From contig NC_088645.1 of NCBI RefSeq assembly GCF_964019385.1, positions 36,573,303 to 36,637,302 of the forward strand: a DNA stretch of 64,000 nucleotides, given 5' to 3'. Within the stretch, counting starts at the first letter, position 1. Each line of letters starts with the position of its first letter. This DNA comes from Sycon ciliatum. Its lineage: Eukaryota; Porifera; Calcarea; Leucosolenida; Sycettidae. Shown piece after piece: positions 1-11,961 of the stretch. The position numbers were made by a program, and so were the translations under genes. Under the pieces are notes generated by a model. It saw only the letters and a list, made by a program, of their open reading frames with translations, was not told the DNA's origin and did not search any database.

Positions 1-2133
1 GAACCGAACAATTTCATGTTCACACATACAAGCACAGACATGAACATTAGTTCCAAAAGCCGATACAGACAATATCCCCATACACACAGACGCACACACA
101 CACACACAAACAATGTCCCATGTATGCGCCCGTGGCGAGAAAAGCACGCAAATCTACAAATGCACTGGATGTGAACCCACAGATTTTCCCTTATAGCAAC
201 GATAGCGGATCTGATTCTGAATGAAACACACACACACACACACAATACAATCATTGAATGCCCATCCGCAGATGATGGCAGGTCCTGAAAGAACAGGCAG
301 TGTTCCAGTAATGGGGAACAGAACTTCGAGTGACGAGTGAGGTATACACACACACGTGCGTGCGCGGGCACACACTAAAGTATTCAGAAATAGAATCGAC
401 ATTGTAGTATTCATTGGTTGGGGAATAGAAAGGAAAATAAAACATTGCTGTAGGTTATTGTTGTAAGGACACTGGGAGCACAACAGAAAGGTAAGCAACT
501 TGCTCTGAAGCAAAGAAAGTTATTATTCCACGGATCTCAGAAGGAAGGAACGTTCCAGAATGCTGCACTAGCAACAGGCGGCCTGCATGTGCGCGGCATC
601 TGCAGTCGGTCCAGCTGCCGGCCTTGCAGTGCTGAAAAGAAAGTGCAGTACAGCATGTCACATAGTATCGCAGCCTGGACAAATCGGCGCTGGGAAGTCC
701 TAGTTATGTGCTCACCTACACCACGATGCACCAATCTTCTGAGCTACTTTGGCAACAACGTTGTCCACTTGAGACTCCCATGGGCATAGCCAGTTGTTGA
801 GGGCTGCACCAAGGTGGACGGTAATGACCGCTGATGGCAAGGCAATCCATGACACACAGTCACTAGGGCATCGTCAACATGCCGCTGAGGCTGGATCGAT
901 AAAATCAACCTTTAGGCTGTCGCGGGGTTGACAACGAGGCCGCTGTCTCGAAGCTAGTCAGTCAGCCTGGTCACCGCCATTGACGAACCAGTCGCCACCG
1001 CCAGCAGTGGCGATAGGTTGTGACACGTGTGGTGCAATATTGTCAGAAAATTCAGTACTTAGGATAAGATGAGTGACAAAGGGAACGTTGTGTTTGATAA
1101 TATTGAAGTGAACAGGGATGATCACAAACCCTGCGCGTATTCCGTCGTGAGTTACAAGAAAATTCCGGACTCGACGACGAGCAAACGCCAACCTGCTACG
1201 TCCAACCAGGCAGATACTATTACGATAGCTGCCAAACCAGGTCAATGCCGACCTACTGCATGATGTCAATGTCAAACAGATTCTGCAGGAGAAGACTGGG
1301 GTGTTGGCGTCCAGTCACTGAGTGTACAGACACCAGTCACATTTCCTGTGTCTTTTGCAGCATATTGGCTGAGACTCATCACTGTAGAGTCCACTACTGC
1401 ATGAGTTTTATTTGTACAATACATGGCAGGCGTACACGGTGTGCATCGCAGGACTGCGAGGTGCTGCAGAAGACCAGGTTCGACCTTTCTGGACCGCCAT
1501 TCACCGACGGTGGGCTACACGATGCTGGAGGAACTAGATTCCAGTGAAAACCCAAGATTCCTTTTCTCCTGGACGCTCCGACATGTTGTGATATCTGCCA
1601 GGTGCGCAGTAACTAGTATTTTCATCACTATAGCGAGGACGACGCCGATCGGCAAACTCTCGCTCACAGCCATCACCAGCCTCTCAAAATCATCACTTGG
1701 CATCCCCAGAGGTACAGGAGAAAGCCAAAACAGCTCACAACAAACAAAAGCTAAGGACGATCGAAAGAGAGCATGTCAAAAAGAAGACGAACAGTATGAA
1801 GTTCAAATGGTTTTGAACACTCGTACCACCAACATTATTTGTAGGTTGTTCTCTTTAAAAAAATAAAAAAGCACACAGCACACAGCACCCACACACTGCA
1901 CACTGCACACAGCACATAGCACCCACACATTGCACACAGCACCCACACTCTACGCACAGCACACAGCACCCACACACTGCACACTTCACGCACAGGGCCG
2001 TAGCAGGCGGTCTGGCAGGTCCGGCAGTTGCCGGACCAATATTCGGCCCAAAAAGAAAAGAAAAAAAGGTGGGAGCTCCCACATATGTGAGCAGCTCAGG
2101 ATGTCCACCCATGATGATGTGTGCAATAAGTAG
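1..2133. other. Non-coding stretch, CA-rich, no gene recognised
   Basis: No ORF here resembles a known family. Short (CA)n tracts lie at about 92-110, 230-242 and 340-352. Around 1869-1990 there is a degenerate tandem array of CACA/GCACC units ending at a short A-rich stretch. On the minus strand a good splice acceptor (TTTCTTTTCAG) lies near 635 and is followed by about 30 open codons, but there is no domain signal, so I do not call an exon. Confidence 0.5.
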
Positions 2134-3120
2134 TACCGTAAAGTACCGCCAGAGCGCCCCGTCTCGCGAGAGCGCCCCACCTTGATTTTACACCCTGAGA
2201 AAGGAAAATCGTATGGCAGAGTGCAACGAAGTTTGTACGATGTGAGAATATTATACTAAGGTCACGCTTGGTAGGGTTTTGTGTGGAGCTTGTGTCCGCT
2301 CGAAGGTCCGGATTGACTGCAAAACGTGCAATATGTGTACAAAGTTCATGTTGTATGATCTACAGACAGCGGACCACCTCCACAATACGACCACGAAAGG
2401 ATGAGATAGTGGGGCGCTCTATTATTATTATTAGTATTATTATTATTTTACAAGAAGTCGGAGGCGGATAATACTTTAATAACTAAGGTACGTGTTGGGT
2501 CGTAAGTATCCACGCAAACACACATCCAGTCAAAATAAGGCACTTGTCAATGTATCCGAACGTTTTTGGTCCCTTCTCATCAAGGATTATACAGGGAATG
2601 GCTCAAGTTGGAAAGACTAAAACTTATATAGCGTAAAGATATGAGATAACAACACTCCTGAACTTTGCGTACAGAAAGAAAATGTTTTGTCGCTACAATT
2701 GTTTGGTGTTACTCCTCGTCGAGGTGTTAACAATGTAACTTAATTTGCTCACTATGTTCTTGTCACTATTATTATTTCCTTCGAGTTTTGTGTCGTGCTG
2801 AACTTGATAATTTTCCACCTTGTCACGAGTGTTGTTATCTCATATCTTTACGCTATATAAGTTTTAGTCTTTCCAACTTGAGCCACTCCCTGTATAATCA
2901 TTGATGAGAAGGGACCGAAAATGTTCGGATACTTTGACAAGTGCCTTATTTTGACTGGATGTGTGTTTGCGTGGATACTTACGACCCAACACGTACTTTC
3001 GTTATTATTATTATTATTATTATTATTATGCACTTACGCATCAATGTCAGCGGTGGTAAACCACCCACAAATTCGCACGTGCTAAATGGACTTGGGGCGC
3101 TCTGGCAGTACTTTACGGTA
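2134..3120. mobile_element. Long fold-back (inverted-repeat) element with TACCGTA ends
   Basis: The two ends are inverted copies beginning TACCGTAAAGTACCGCC and closing with the matching TACTTTACGGTA, and each end starts with TA as expected for a TA target. Inside, about 180-bp arms at 2486-2665 and 2822-3000 are near-perfect inverted copies separated by about 150 bp, so a single strand could form a very long hairpin. Short (ATT)n tracts lie next to each inner arm, at about 2419-2446 and 3002-3029. There is no transposase ORF. Non-autonomous DNA element is the best reading. Confidence 0.75.
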
Positions 3121-3537
3121 TAGAGTTATTGGACCTACATGTCGTCAGGAGTATGACCCTGCTGAAGGTCATGTGGACAGTCATGCCTGTGAATGTTCCT
3201 ACACTGTACTTCCTGAAACGTGTTCGGATTCTTTTCTTCCTCCAATTCTTTCTAGATAGGGGTTGTACCAAAGATAGTCCATTGCAATACCCTTTCTCCT
3301 CCTCCAAAGGTACATTTTGGTTCTTTTATCACATGCGTTTAGATACTGTTGCTATGGCTTCATAGGCTTCAACAAGTTCTGTTTGGACGGACACAACATG
3401 CTGATGCCCCTTTTCCTGACTCATGCAGAACGTCCTTCCTTTTCTCGCCCTATGTCACTCTGCATGGTCACAATTACATACATGCACGTACACGTACAAT
3501 CATGTAAAATGTACATTTTGTACCGGCATGGGCTTCT

Positions 3538-3565
3538 GGGGGGGGGGGAGGGGGGGTGGGGGGGA
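3538..3565 (+). repeat. Guanine-run tract
   Basis: A run of about 28 bases is almost pure G, broken by single A and T bases. It could fold as a G-quadruplex. The surrounding 3121-4002 region shows no recognisable gene. Confidence 0.7.
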
Positions 3566-4002
3566 GCATCGAAGCCGGATCTTTCCGGACCAACCAAAAT
3601 GGGGCTGCTACGGGCCTCAAGAGTTCTGAAAAGCAAAGAGCAACACTTGTACATGTAGCCTCAAGCGGAGCTGGCAGCGCAAAAAGAAACATGCAGCCAA
3701 AAAAAGCTCTGGCGTACATCGTAGAGGTCACTGCGCATCCGGTGCACTGCGCCCCATAGGTGACATAATTATGGCGAATATGGAATGAAAGAACAGGAGA
3801 AAAGGAAATAAATGACAGGAAGACAGAAGAAGGGTGATGCTGAAGTTGAGGTTGCGAGCGCTTCAAAGGCACATGTGACACGGTATCCATCAGTAGTTCA
3901 GCAATCTCTGCTCCTCTTCTCCCCATGCGCTCTGAGTTGACACGTGGCTACCCACAGTAGCCATTGCCACATCAACAATTTGAAATAACGAATGGGTTAC
4001 GG

Positions 4003-4222
4003 CAAGAGTACATAACCCCCCAGAGTGTGCAACGCCGATCCAGCTCTGTGTAGGGTCTTGGTCGAGCGGAATCGGATCTTCTGATGTCATGCGTACACTT
4101 CACACCAGCGCAAGGCCGGTCTCGAGGCAGGGCACCATTGTTATGGTCCGATTCCGCTCGACCAAGACCCTATGCAGAGCTGGATCAGGCGTTGCACACT
4201 CTGGGGGGGTTATGTACTCTTG
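4003..4222. mobile_element. Palindromic MITE (family 1)
   Basis: Left arm 4003-4080 and right arm 4148-4222 are inverted copies with outer ends CAAGAGTACATAACCCCCC. The related element at 53312-53633 has the same outer sequence, so this is a dispersed non-autonomous family. It has no ORF of its own. Confidence 0.75.
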
Positions 4223-4322
4223 GTTACGGGTATGTCAAGTATTGTTACTGGTAATATACCACTGCCAGCTTTATTGACATAGCATCAGAAGTGGTAAAAA
4301 GATATGCAATGCTTAATCTCAC

Positions 4323-4679
4323 CTGCGCAGATAACACGGTGGTGTGAAGATTGTTTATCAAGCAAGTTCCATGAGCCGGTCAAGTAGTAGCTAGTAAAAA
4401 TGTCTCTAGGCACACCGGAGATGGTGTGCGTGGTGTGTATGAAAACACCGGTCGATGTGGCGGAGGGCCTGCTGGAAAGTGCAAACTTGTAATTCTGCAC
4501 CATTAAGTAGAGGCAAACAGCCACAACATGGTTTCCAAATAGCTTTCTTGTCGTTGGCAATTCCATTCCGGACGCCCGGCACATGTTCTGGGCGTCTGAT
4601 AACGTCACCGGCTCAAAGAAATAGCCCGATGGAATGCGTAGCGTAGTGTTCACACAGTGCTGTGGTTCACGGAATGAAC
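4323..4679 (-). CDS. Host gene A exon: C-type-lectin-like domain (a)
   Basis: This 357-bp exon lies between a clear acceptor (pyrimidine-rich, ending CTACAG) and donor (CAG|GTGAG). It starts and ends in phase 1 and is open throughout, encoding 119 residues. The protein has the layout of a divergent C-type-lectin-like domain: an N-terminal Cys (HCVNTT), an aromatic strand followed by a helix-like stretch DAQNMCRASGMELP, and a closing HRVICA where the domain's last Cys is expected. The exon at 12472-12738 has the same plan, with matching length of the C-terminal Cys-Ala ending. No Ca-binding EPN/WND motif is seen, so sugar binding cannot be assumed. It is the leftmost exon I can support for the mosaic gene; further exons may lie outside the window. 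The fold assignment is inference from pattern, not a search. Confidence 0.6.
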
Positions 4680-4783
4680 CTGTAGTGTAACAGGAGAAGC
4701 AAGCCACACAGGTCAGGGCACACAAGCTCCATAGCTCCCAATCTTTCTAAGGATTTCTCTTTTAAATAATCTCAGCTGAGAGG

Positions 4784-5020
4784 TTGAGTTGATAGTGTTC
4801 CTCTCGTCAGGGGCTTTCCAAGATGCCCAAGATGTAAAACCTGGCTGAGTTTCTATATCCCTGTTCTTGGACTTTTCTGGCCTCAAATGTGGCAACGAGT
4901 AATTGCATGGTTCACACAGTGCAGGGTGCACTGTTGTTTTCACGATATCTACAACTATGTGAGGGAGACACCAAAAAGTTAGGGTGCCAGTTTCCAAAGA
5001 ATGGATTGTAAATCATTTCA
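4784..5020. repeat. Dispersed repeat copy without insertion
   Basis: This copy shares the string TTTTCTGGCCTCAAATG and the motif CACCAAAAAGTTAGGGTGCC with the repeats at 15839-16099/21669-21725 and 12950-13680. It is uninterrupted here and so serves as the empty reference for the LTR element inserted at 16100. Confidence 0.75.
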
Positions 5021-5123
5021 ACTACAAAACTACCAATATCTCATTTGCAGCTCGGAGTTTCATGCCTTACACAATCATCAGGCACAATTCTACAGCGGGC
5101 CTACAGCACAGCAAATCGGGCTT

Positions 5124-5612
5124 TTAACCCATTGAGCGCTGATGACGTCTATAGACGTCATTGAAAATGCCCCCCCTATGCGCTGATGACGTCTATAGAC
5201 GTCATGGGATATATAGTGATTTCTGGCACTGTCTGGTGTGTAAAAGCACTGTTAGTCAGTTGGATCATGATCCTGCCTTTTACGATAGGCCGTTGATACG
5301 AATCCCACTTGGAAACACTACGCGTGTTTTTTTTCCTTCTCTTTCCAGCGATCTTTCAGCTGCAATTTCACGCATTTGGCGTATTTCACGCAATTTGAGC
5401 AAACTTGCGTCCCATATTGTGATGAGCTATTCTTTTTTGGGGACTGTATCGATTCTGTCACCCTGTGGTTGATAGTCTTGGTAATCATTTCCAAAATATT
5501 TGAGGACCCCAGTTGCCAGAACCCTGGAGTTTTAGAACTTGCCATTGGCCCTGTTTTTAGCATTTATATGCAGAGTACCATAGGCAAGGCCCAGTAGCGC
5601 TGAAAGGGTTAA
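5124..5612. mobile_element. piggyBac-type MITE with TTAA ends
   Basis: The element is bounded by TTAA on both sides (5124-5127, 5609-5612) and has inverted ends CCCATTGAGCGCT and CCCTTTCAGCGCT. TTAA targets and CCC-starting termini are the hallmark of piggyBac transposons. It is 489 bp and has no transposase. Just inside the left end the 20-bp palindrome ATGACGTCTATAGACGTCAT occurs twice (5142-5161 and 5186-5205). Confidence 0.75.
5142..5205. repeat. Duplicated perfect 20-bp palindrome (CRE-like)
   Basis: ATGACGTCTATAGACGTCAT is self-complementary over its full length and occurs twice, 44 bp apart. Each copy contains two TGACGTC half-site-like motifs. It lies subterminally in the piggyBac-type MITE and is therefore more likely a transposase or hairpin feature than a host enhancer. 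Confidence 0.85.
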
Positions 5613-8270
5613 AATACAGGTGAGCCTGTGGAAGGTGTGGGTCCCATCAGGACCTATTGTTACAGTGGCAGACCAGAATGATAATGTGTGACTGTAGACT
5701 GCTGGTCTACTGTGCACTGGATGAGTGTAGTACAACAAAGAATGCAGGTCTCAGGGGCTAATTGTTTGTTTTAGACACTGCACACTACGTAACGAGTTTC
5801 GACTGAAGATGTCATGAGAAAACATTCTGCAAGCTATTATAATACTTGTTTGGTGTTGTAAGGTGTGCACAGTTGATCTTATGCATTACCGTAAATGCTA
5901 AGAGGCAGCGTCTCGGTTCTTATCCAGGTTTTTCTCTCTATCCCACTCAGCACTCCACCCTACACATGGTATCAATAATACACCATACTAGCGCCACTAG
6001 ACCCTCTCACGAATAGTGTCCCAGCCTCTAGAAGCCAGTGAAAACATATAAAGCCCTCTCTTGAATAGTGCCCCCCCCCCCGGCTTCTAACAAAGCGCTT
6101 GTGCAAGTTTGGTGTTCTTTTGCGAATGACTAATGTTCTTGCCCATTCTGTTGAGTTGTGATAGCTTACTGTGCAATTTAGGCTCTGTTTTTCTTTGCTT
6201 TCTTTGTTTTTATGCGGGATAACGTAAATGTACCAGCACGGAAAAAATTGTGCCCTCTCTTGAATGGTGCCCCATCTGTGGTAGACATTACAAAATAATA
6301 CTCCAGGGGTATTAATCGCGCGAGTAGGGTAAGACATTGCAATAAACAGAACTGGCTGAAGTGCCGAGAGAGCTTGGAAGCTCAGGGCCCTACGCTATGC
6401 TTTTTTGCCTAGCTCATCGTACATGTTATTAGAACTGTTTTTTTTTTTTTTGTTGATTGGCCACATCATTGTATTTCAAAACATTTCGATAAGTTTGAAT
6501 ATGAGTTAGGCAAAAGTATTAAAATTTTGTAGAATTTATTGCTGATTATTATTTTTCTCTAATTTCGTCCACTTTGGGTTTGCTCCTTTTTTCTTTTTCA
6601 TCTGCTTATACTGTGATGATTGTAAACTTTAGTGTTAGTGTTAGTGTTAGTTTTCTTGCCAAATTGTGTCTGTGTGTATGTGTGAGTTTTCTCATCTTTC
6701 GTTTTGTTTAGGTCACCTTACAAGTGATGATTGTTTAGTTTGCTGGCCTTGCCAATTGTGTCACCATGATGTGTTAGTTCTAGAACATTCATCTGCCTGC
6801 ATTATTCGTCTTTATATTTCGTAATTTGGCCTCCCCTTCCTCAATGCCCTGATGATGCCCAATGGGCGAAATATTGGCAAAGTTATTTATTTGGTGCAGC
6901 TGAGAGCCTGTTGCCGGAATGGCGGTGTTTTCAAGTGCAAGGAATACGCTGCAATGGAGTTTGAGAATTCTGAAGAAATGCTTATACTGTAATTTAAAAA
7001 ATTTCGGCCGATGAGAAACTTTGGCCGATTGGAGTTTTCAAAAAGAAATCGATCGTTTTTTTTTTGCTCTCACATGCATCCATTGCTCAATCATGCATCA
7101 TTTGCCTCTATAACAAACTTTGGCCTGCGATTTACTGTGGCCGGTTGGTAATAAGCGGCGAAATCAGCGAAATTAAATCGCTATCGAAAATCGTTTCCTG
7201 GGACCGGCGCTGACTCTGCCGATCACGAGCGTTCTGGACTCGACGGGATGTCTGCCCTGACGTTTCCTGGGACAGGCGCTGACTCTGCCGATCATTGGCG
7301 TTCTGGAGTCGACGGGATCTCTCTTCCGACGTTTCCTGTGACGGGATCTCTCTTCCAAAGTATGTTTTTGCTGATGCATCCAATCACCTATTCGGCGTCT
7401 ATTCTACTTTCATTTCCTCCTCGTCTCCCTATTTCTTTCCAAATCTCCCTCTACATCAGGGAGTCGTATACATAATACGACGACTATTTTGGCCAGCTGT
7501 GTTTGATGGTACGGTACAGATACTGGAGCCAGCAAAATGGTGGCCAGCTGTTATGTACAATCCTGTAGCGCCTTTGTAGTCACAGATACGGGACTGATAC
7601 GGGACAGCTCCAGGCGTGACACAAACACACAAACAAACAAACGCCAAACGAGGGAGCTTGGAAGCTCAGGGCCCTACGCTATGCTTTTTTGCCTTGATGA
7701 AAAAAGCATAGGAATGTTATAAATTCTTTAAAAAAATCCGTTTTTAAGACATAACCTGGGATTCGAGCCCGCACTGTCGCGCGCCCTGCATGCATCCCCC
7801 GATACACTTCGCATACATTTTCATTCTTCCAAGTTGCTTCACGTTATGATCTTGCATTTGAAAGCCCTATTTGAATATGCATTGTGGTCAGCTGTCTTTG
7901 ATGGCACGGTACAGTACGGGATAGGTACGGGACAGGTACGATCAAGGGTAATACGACACCATCTACCGTCTTGATGACGGCAAAAAAAGCATAGGGATGT
8001 TATAAATTTTTCAATTCTCCTTTTTTTTTCAGGCATATCCTGGGATTCGAACCCGCACTATCGCCCTACATGCATTCCCCCATACTTTTCGCATTCATAC
8101 TCATTCTTCCAAGTTGCTTCACGTTATGATCTTGAGTTTGAAAGCCGTATTTGAATATTGCGGCCAGCTGTATGTGGCCAGCTGTGTTTGATTGTATGGT
8201 ACGGGACAGATACGGATAACGCCAGGCGTGACGCAAACAAACAAACAAACACACAAATACCAAATTAAAA
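5613..8270. other. AT-rich repeat region without a recognisable gene
   Basis: The stretch holds fragments of dispersed repeats. A sequence of about 45 bp (starting GAGCTTGGAAGCTCAGGG) occurs at about 6369 and again at about 7652. tRNA-like B-box sequences (GATTCGAGCCC, GATTCGAACCC) occur at about 7751 and 8043 in two related SINE-like units. A 69-bp tandem repeat lies at 7192-7356. Short ORFs here lack family features. Confidence 0.5.
7192..7356. repeat. 69-bp tandem repeat, about 2.4 units
   Basis: Units begin CGTTTCCTG at 7192, 7261 and 7330. Because 69 is a multiple of three, the minus strand stays open and encodes a 23-residue Arg/Gln/Ser-rich repeat. No protein family is recognised and no splice context supports expression. 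Confidence 0.8.
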
Positions 8271-8403
8271 CTGTGTGGACCCTGGCTAGCGCCAGACGTT
8301 ACTGAAGTAACGTGTTCTGCATAGCTACGGGAATTAAAGCTGTGTGGACCCTTGCTAGCGCCAGACGTTACTGAAGTATCGTCTTCTGCATAGGTACGGG
8401 AAT
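8271..8403. repeat. Second 69-bp tandem duplication
   Basis: Two units start CTGTGTGGACCC at 8271 and 8340. The period equals that of the unrelated repeat at 7192. Immediately to the right, an inverted repeat of about 21 bp (GAAGCATCATTTCACGAA) spans 8416-8512. Confidence 0.8.
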
Positions 8404-8914
8404 AAACAGAACTGGCTGAAGCATCATTTCACGAACGTTACATTGAGATGGCATGAAGAGATTCTAGAGAAAGTGGCCACGGACAAAATTCTTCGTGAAA
8501 TGATGCTTCAGCTGGTACCGTAAAAATCCGTAAATAGGTTCGTATTTACTTTCGAATTTCGTGACCCCACCCGTACTAACTTTCGGGCGGGTACTGACTT
8601 TCGGGCACGAACTAACTTTCGGTAGGGGTGAAACGAATATACTGAACATTCGAATATTCGCAGGTGGTCCTTAGTTAGAGGTTTGCACCACGCAACCATA
8701 ATGCTGTATAATTATGAATGTGAGGCCGTCCGTGCCTGGCCAAGTGGCCTGTAGTACCAGGCTGGTTGCTAGTCAGGATGGTCTTTAGTTATAGGTTTTA
8801 CTGTAGGTCTGAAAGAACAAGAACATGTAACAACACCAGTATGATAACACAAGCCATGATACGATATTAAATTAGAACATGCTTTGGCAGGGGCAGGGAA
8901 GCACTAAACCTTAC

Positions 8915-9022
8915 GTTGGCACAACCCGTTGTCAGCTCTATAGTAGGGCAAAGTACATTCACACGACCCGTTCTTGGAGCAGTGTTCATTCTGGCCACAA
9001 CCAGATGCGCATCCAGTATATC
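8915..9022 (-). CDS. Host gene A exon: EGF-like domain (b)
   Basis: This 108-bp exon has acceptor TTGCAG and donor C|GTAAGG, and both junctions are phase 1. It encodes 36 residues with six cysteines. The C-terminal part (SKNGSCECTLPYYRADNGLC) shows the Cys-X-Cys followed by an aromatic pair and a terminal Cys typical of an EGF C-loop. It lacks the D-I/V-D-E-C calcium-binding start seen in other exons of this gene. It is placed between the two lectin-like exons, and phase compatibility allows inclusion between them. Confidence 0.75.
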
Positions 9023-9364
9023 CTGCAACAAGAGAGCAGATAGAGAGAGAGAGAGAGGGCAGCAGAGTTTAGTTAGACCCGCGCCTTAAAGTGCCGCGAG
9101 AGAGCCCCGTTTTGTGTCCGTTTACCGGGGGTGGTGTCCCGCCTATAGCGGTTGAATGCAGATGATTTAATGGCGGATTTTTTAATTGGGGCTAAGTGAA
9201 TTCTCTACTGGGTGCAAAATATGCAAGGTGAGTAGCTAGTGCCAGGGAAATGAGGGGGGGGGGGTGGTGCAGTGATGTGCAGCGAGTCCGTGACTTCACC
9301 ACATATTGATGATGCAATTGCATATCCTCTATTGTTCGAAGAACACATACCTTGCACACGCACC

Positions 9365-9431
9365 CGCACGCATGCACACACACACACGCACATCCCCCCC
9401 CTCCCCCCACACACGCACATACACACACACC

Positions 9432-9482
<51 letters not shown>

Positions 9483-9498
9483 ACACACACACACACGC
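9365..9498 (+). repeat. (CA)n microsatellite
   Basis: A CA-rich tract of about 130 bp contains a near-pure (CA) core at 9437-9480. ORFs across it translate to His-Thr or Cys-Val repeats and are artefacts. The rest of 9023-10087 contains no gene I can support. Confidence 0.95.
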
Positions 9499-10087
9499 GC
9501 ACCCGGTGTGACCTTAAAACACTAGGGTCCTCACATCGCACAAAACACAGTTAGTTGAGCTCAGCCATACCGCTTTCCATCCCCTGGGTGTAAAACCAAG
9601 GTGGAGCACTCTAGCCAGACGGTACACTGTCGTCGACGTACTTTATAATGTGTTTGAACGACACTGGTCCCTTATAATCCGGCACCATTTGTGCTGGATT
9701 AGCGAGTGTGCAGGATAAACAAATCTGATTTACTGCTGCAAATTTACTGCTGCAATTTGCACAAAGAAGCCATTTTTGGGCTAATTCATTTTTGGTAGTG
9801 GTGAAACGAGTGCCAAAATTGGGGACTCGAGTACTCCTGGAAAAAAGGTGCGAGTATTTGAGCAAGTACAAGTATTTTACTGACAACAGAAAAACAATGC
9901 ATTGCACGCACTCTCGCCACACCCAACGTAGTACACCCGATACACATGTAGTCTTGCATGCAGCATGGTGCAGGAAATAGTCTGATCTACTGTCTTTTGC
10001 TGGTATGTAGGGACAAGCAATAATTCTGCGCTTGTATGGACCATCAGTACCAGTCAGAGTAACAGAAATGCTTGATGTACATGCATA

Positions 10088-10500
10088 TATCATCATCACA
10101 AGCCCATAGCCCTAAGGCCGTCGGGGCGTCACAAGCGAGCGCCATAAAAATAGATCGAGTGCAGTAGGGAGCAGGGACTGCACGTCAAGTACAGTCCATG
10201 AAATAATATTGTCAAGCCATGACATTCTGAGCCTGCCTCGGCCACGACCTCCAGCAACACAACCCTGAAGAACAGTCAATGACAAGCAGCCGAAACGAAC
10301 AAAATGACTAAAAAGTTGAAATTTCCTTTTACGAACAGAAACAATAAGTGGACCTTTGTGCGGTGATCAGTGAACGGAAGGCGTCAATAGCTTCTCATTT
10401 CGAAAGCCTCGATCTTTTTCACAATGTCAGCAGTTAAGGTCCAAGACTGGCAAGCATAAAGGAATATGGATAAAACAATACAAATTGAGTAGACGTAATT
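10088..10500 (-). pseudogene. LINE fragment: C-terminal end of reverse-transcriptase ORF
   Basis: Read on the minus strand in shifting frames, the segment gives stretches typical of the region after the RT domain in RTE/BovB-like LINEs. These include YACQSW-like and VKRRKLKFF-like stretches, and VLQGCVAGGRGRGR followed by a Trp-Leu-Asp-Asn-Ile box. At least two frameshifts or stops interrupt it. The 3' end runs into a short (GAT)n tail at about 10090, as often seen at RTE-type ends. It is a 5'-truncated dead copy. Confidence 0.65.
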
Positions 10501-11046
10501 TCGAGCTGATAATGATGTTTCTATCCTCCAGATTGTTACTAGCATACAATACACTGTGTATAGGATGCTTCGAAGTATTTTGCAAAACGAGTACCGGCTC
10601 GTTTCAAATTTGCGGGCGAGCGCTCGAGTATTCGATATACTCGTTTCGCCCCTTATTTTTGGCTACTGAAAATTGTGGTGGTTCATAGAGGGTGCTGGTT
10701 TGTAAAGTGATGCATTACAGAGGGACGACTATACTGGTACAGCTGTGCAGGCAAGAGTGGACCGTTTATGGCTGTGATCAGCTTGTTGCAATGCAAATGT
10801 CCCGGACGATAGCATTCAGAGCAAGGATGTTCATACTACTCTGTACTTCGGACGTCATTATGTATTGACTTGACACGTACGGTATGCAGCATGTCTGTGT
10901 ACTCCTGTCAAGTCTCGCTTTGTTCCAAAGGATGACAGGAACTACTTGCAATAGTGGAGTGTTTCTGGTGAACTGTTTTGCTGCTGAAATCTTCAAGTGT
11001 TGTGTGATCGTGTAGGGTCCAGTGCAAACATCTAATACCACTGTTG

Positions 11047-11725
11047 TACTTCCTCCGCGTCATCGAAATTGTCGCAGTTTGGCTTTTGATATAAAACGGG
11101 GTATTTACTCACCAGCACTCGTACCAGAGGCAAGGAATCGGACATAGGCGATAGTCATCAGTATAGGGTGACTGCAAAGTTCTATTTTCTGGTTTTGGAA
11201 GCTGGAATTTTTGAACCAGACGCAATGTCTTCGCTGATGTCGCTGTGATGGTAATTTCGACTCGCTGAGATCAGTCAGGCGTTGTAGCCTGCACATTTCT
11301 CGTGCTTATGGCCATTCGCTCAAGTCTCATCACTGTTTTACCTTAGCTGGGGTGAGATTGACTTCGTGGAAAAAGTGGCAGCGCTTGGAGAAACATCGAG
11401 GGGTCAGCAAACTAAATGCTTGCAACAGCGATAAAACAATTTGTCGCTCTGGCTGAGACACTCAGTACATGCTTGTACCTGCAAGAGCCGTGTAGACTCT
11501 ACACGTAGTGCTAGTAATGCACGCGCAGGTGCCGTACCATGGTATACCAGTGATGCTGAAAAAGAGGGCGCGCTGGACGTGATAGTACACTTACCAGGCT
11601 GCATGAGCTGTGACCACACAGCTAAAATAAATGGGCAAGCCACTGCCAAAAAAAGGTTCATTTCAAGATCGAGGTGATTCCGCCGACGGTAATCAACCGA
11701 CCTCGCAACGATCGTGTATTCTTAC
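11047..11725. mobile_element. Partial copy of TA-flanked inverted-repeat element
   Basis: The left end (TACTTCCTCCGCGTCATCG) and the next 670 bp match the element at 49550-50588. The right inverted end is missing here: similarity stops near 11725. It is a truncated relative. Confidence 0.7.
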
Positions 11726-11766
11726 CAGGTCATGTACCCGCCATTTTGCCTATTTTGACTATAATA

Positions 11767-11961
11767 TAGTCAGACCTCGCATAAAAGCACATATCCGTTT
11801 TCCACAAAAAAATATCCGGATAGGCGAGGGAACCGGGTAATCGAACACACATTATGTATGTATGCATGCATGGTATATGCTGTAAATCGGTAACCAACGA
11901 TTTTCTTCAGGATGGTGAGGGGTCCGGATAAAAGAGGACCGGATAAGCGAGGTCTGACTGC
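11767..11961. mobile_element. pogo/Tigger-type MITE
   Basis: The inverted ends read AGTCAGACCTCGC on the left and GCGAGGTCTGACTG on the right, after a TA. CAGT-starting termini with a CCTCG core and TA targets are typical of pogo/Tigger elements. It is about 195 bp, with no transposase. Confidence 0.6.

Noticed and set aside
958..1275. Minus-strand ORF of 105 codons as a gene
   Set aside because: No recognisable domain, no splice context, and overlapping ORFs on the other strand.
3474..3926. 150-codon minus-strand ORF
   Set aside because: It includes a poly-Pro stretch from the G-run and has no family similarity or splice signals.
7192..7356. CRISPR-like array or repeat protein gene
   Set aside because: Head-to-tail 69-bp repeats without unique spacers, in a eukaryotic context.
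9192..9554. His-Thr and Cys-Val repeat ORFs
   Set aside because: Microsatellite (CA)n translations.
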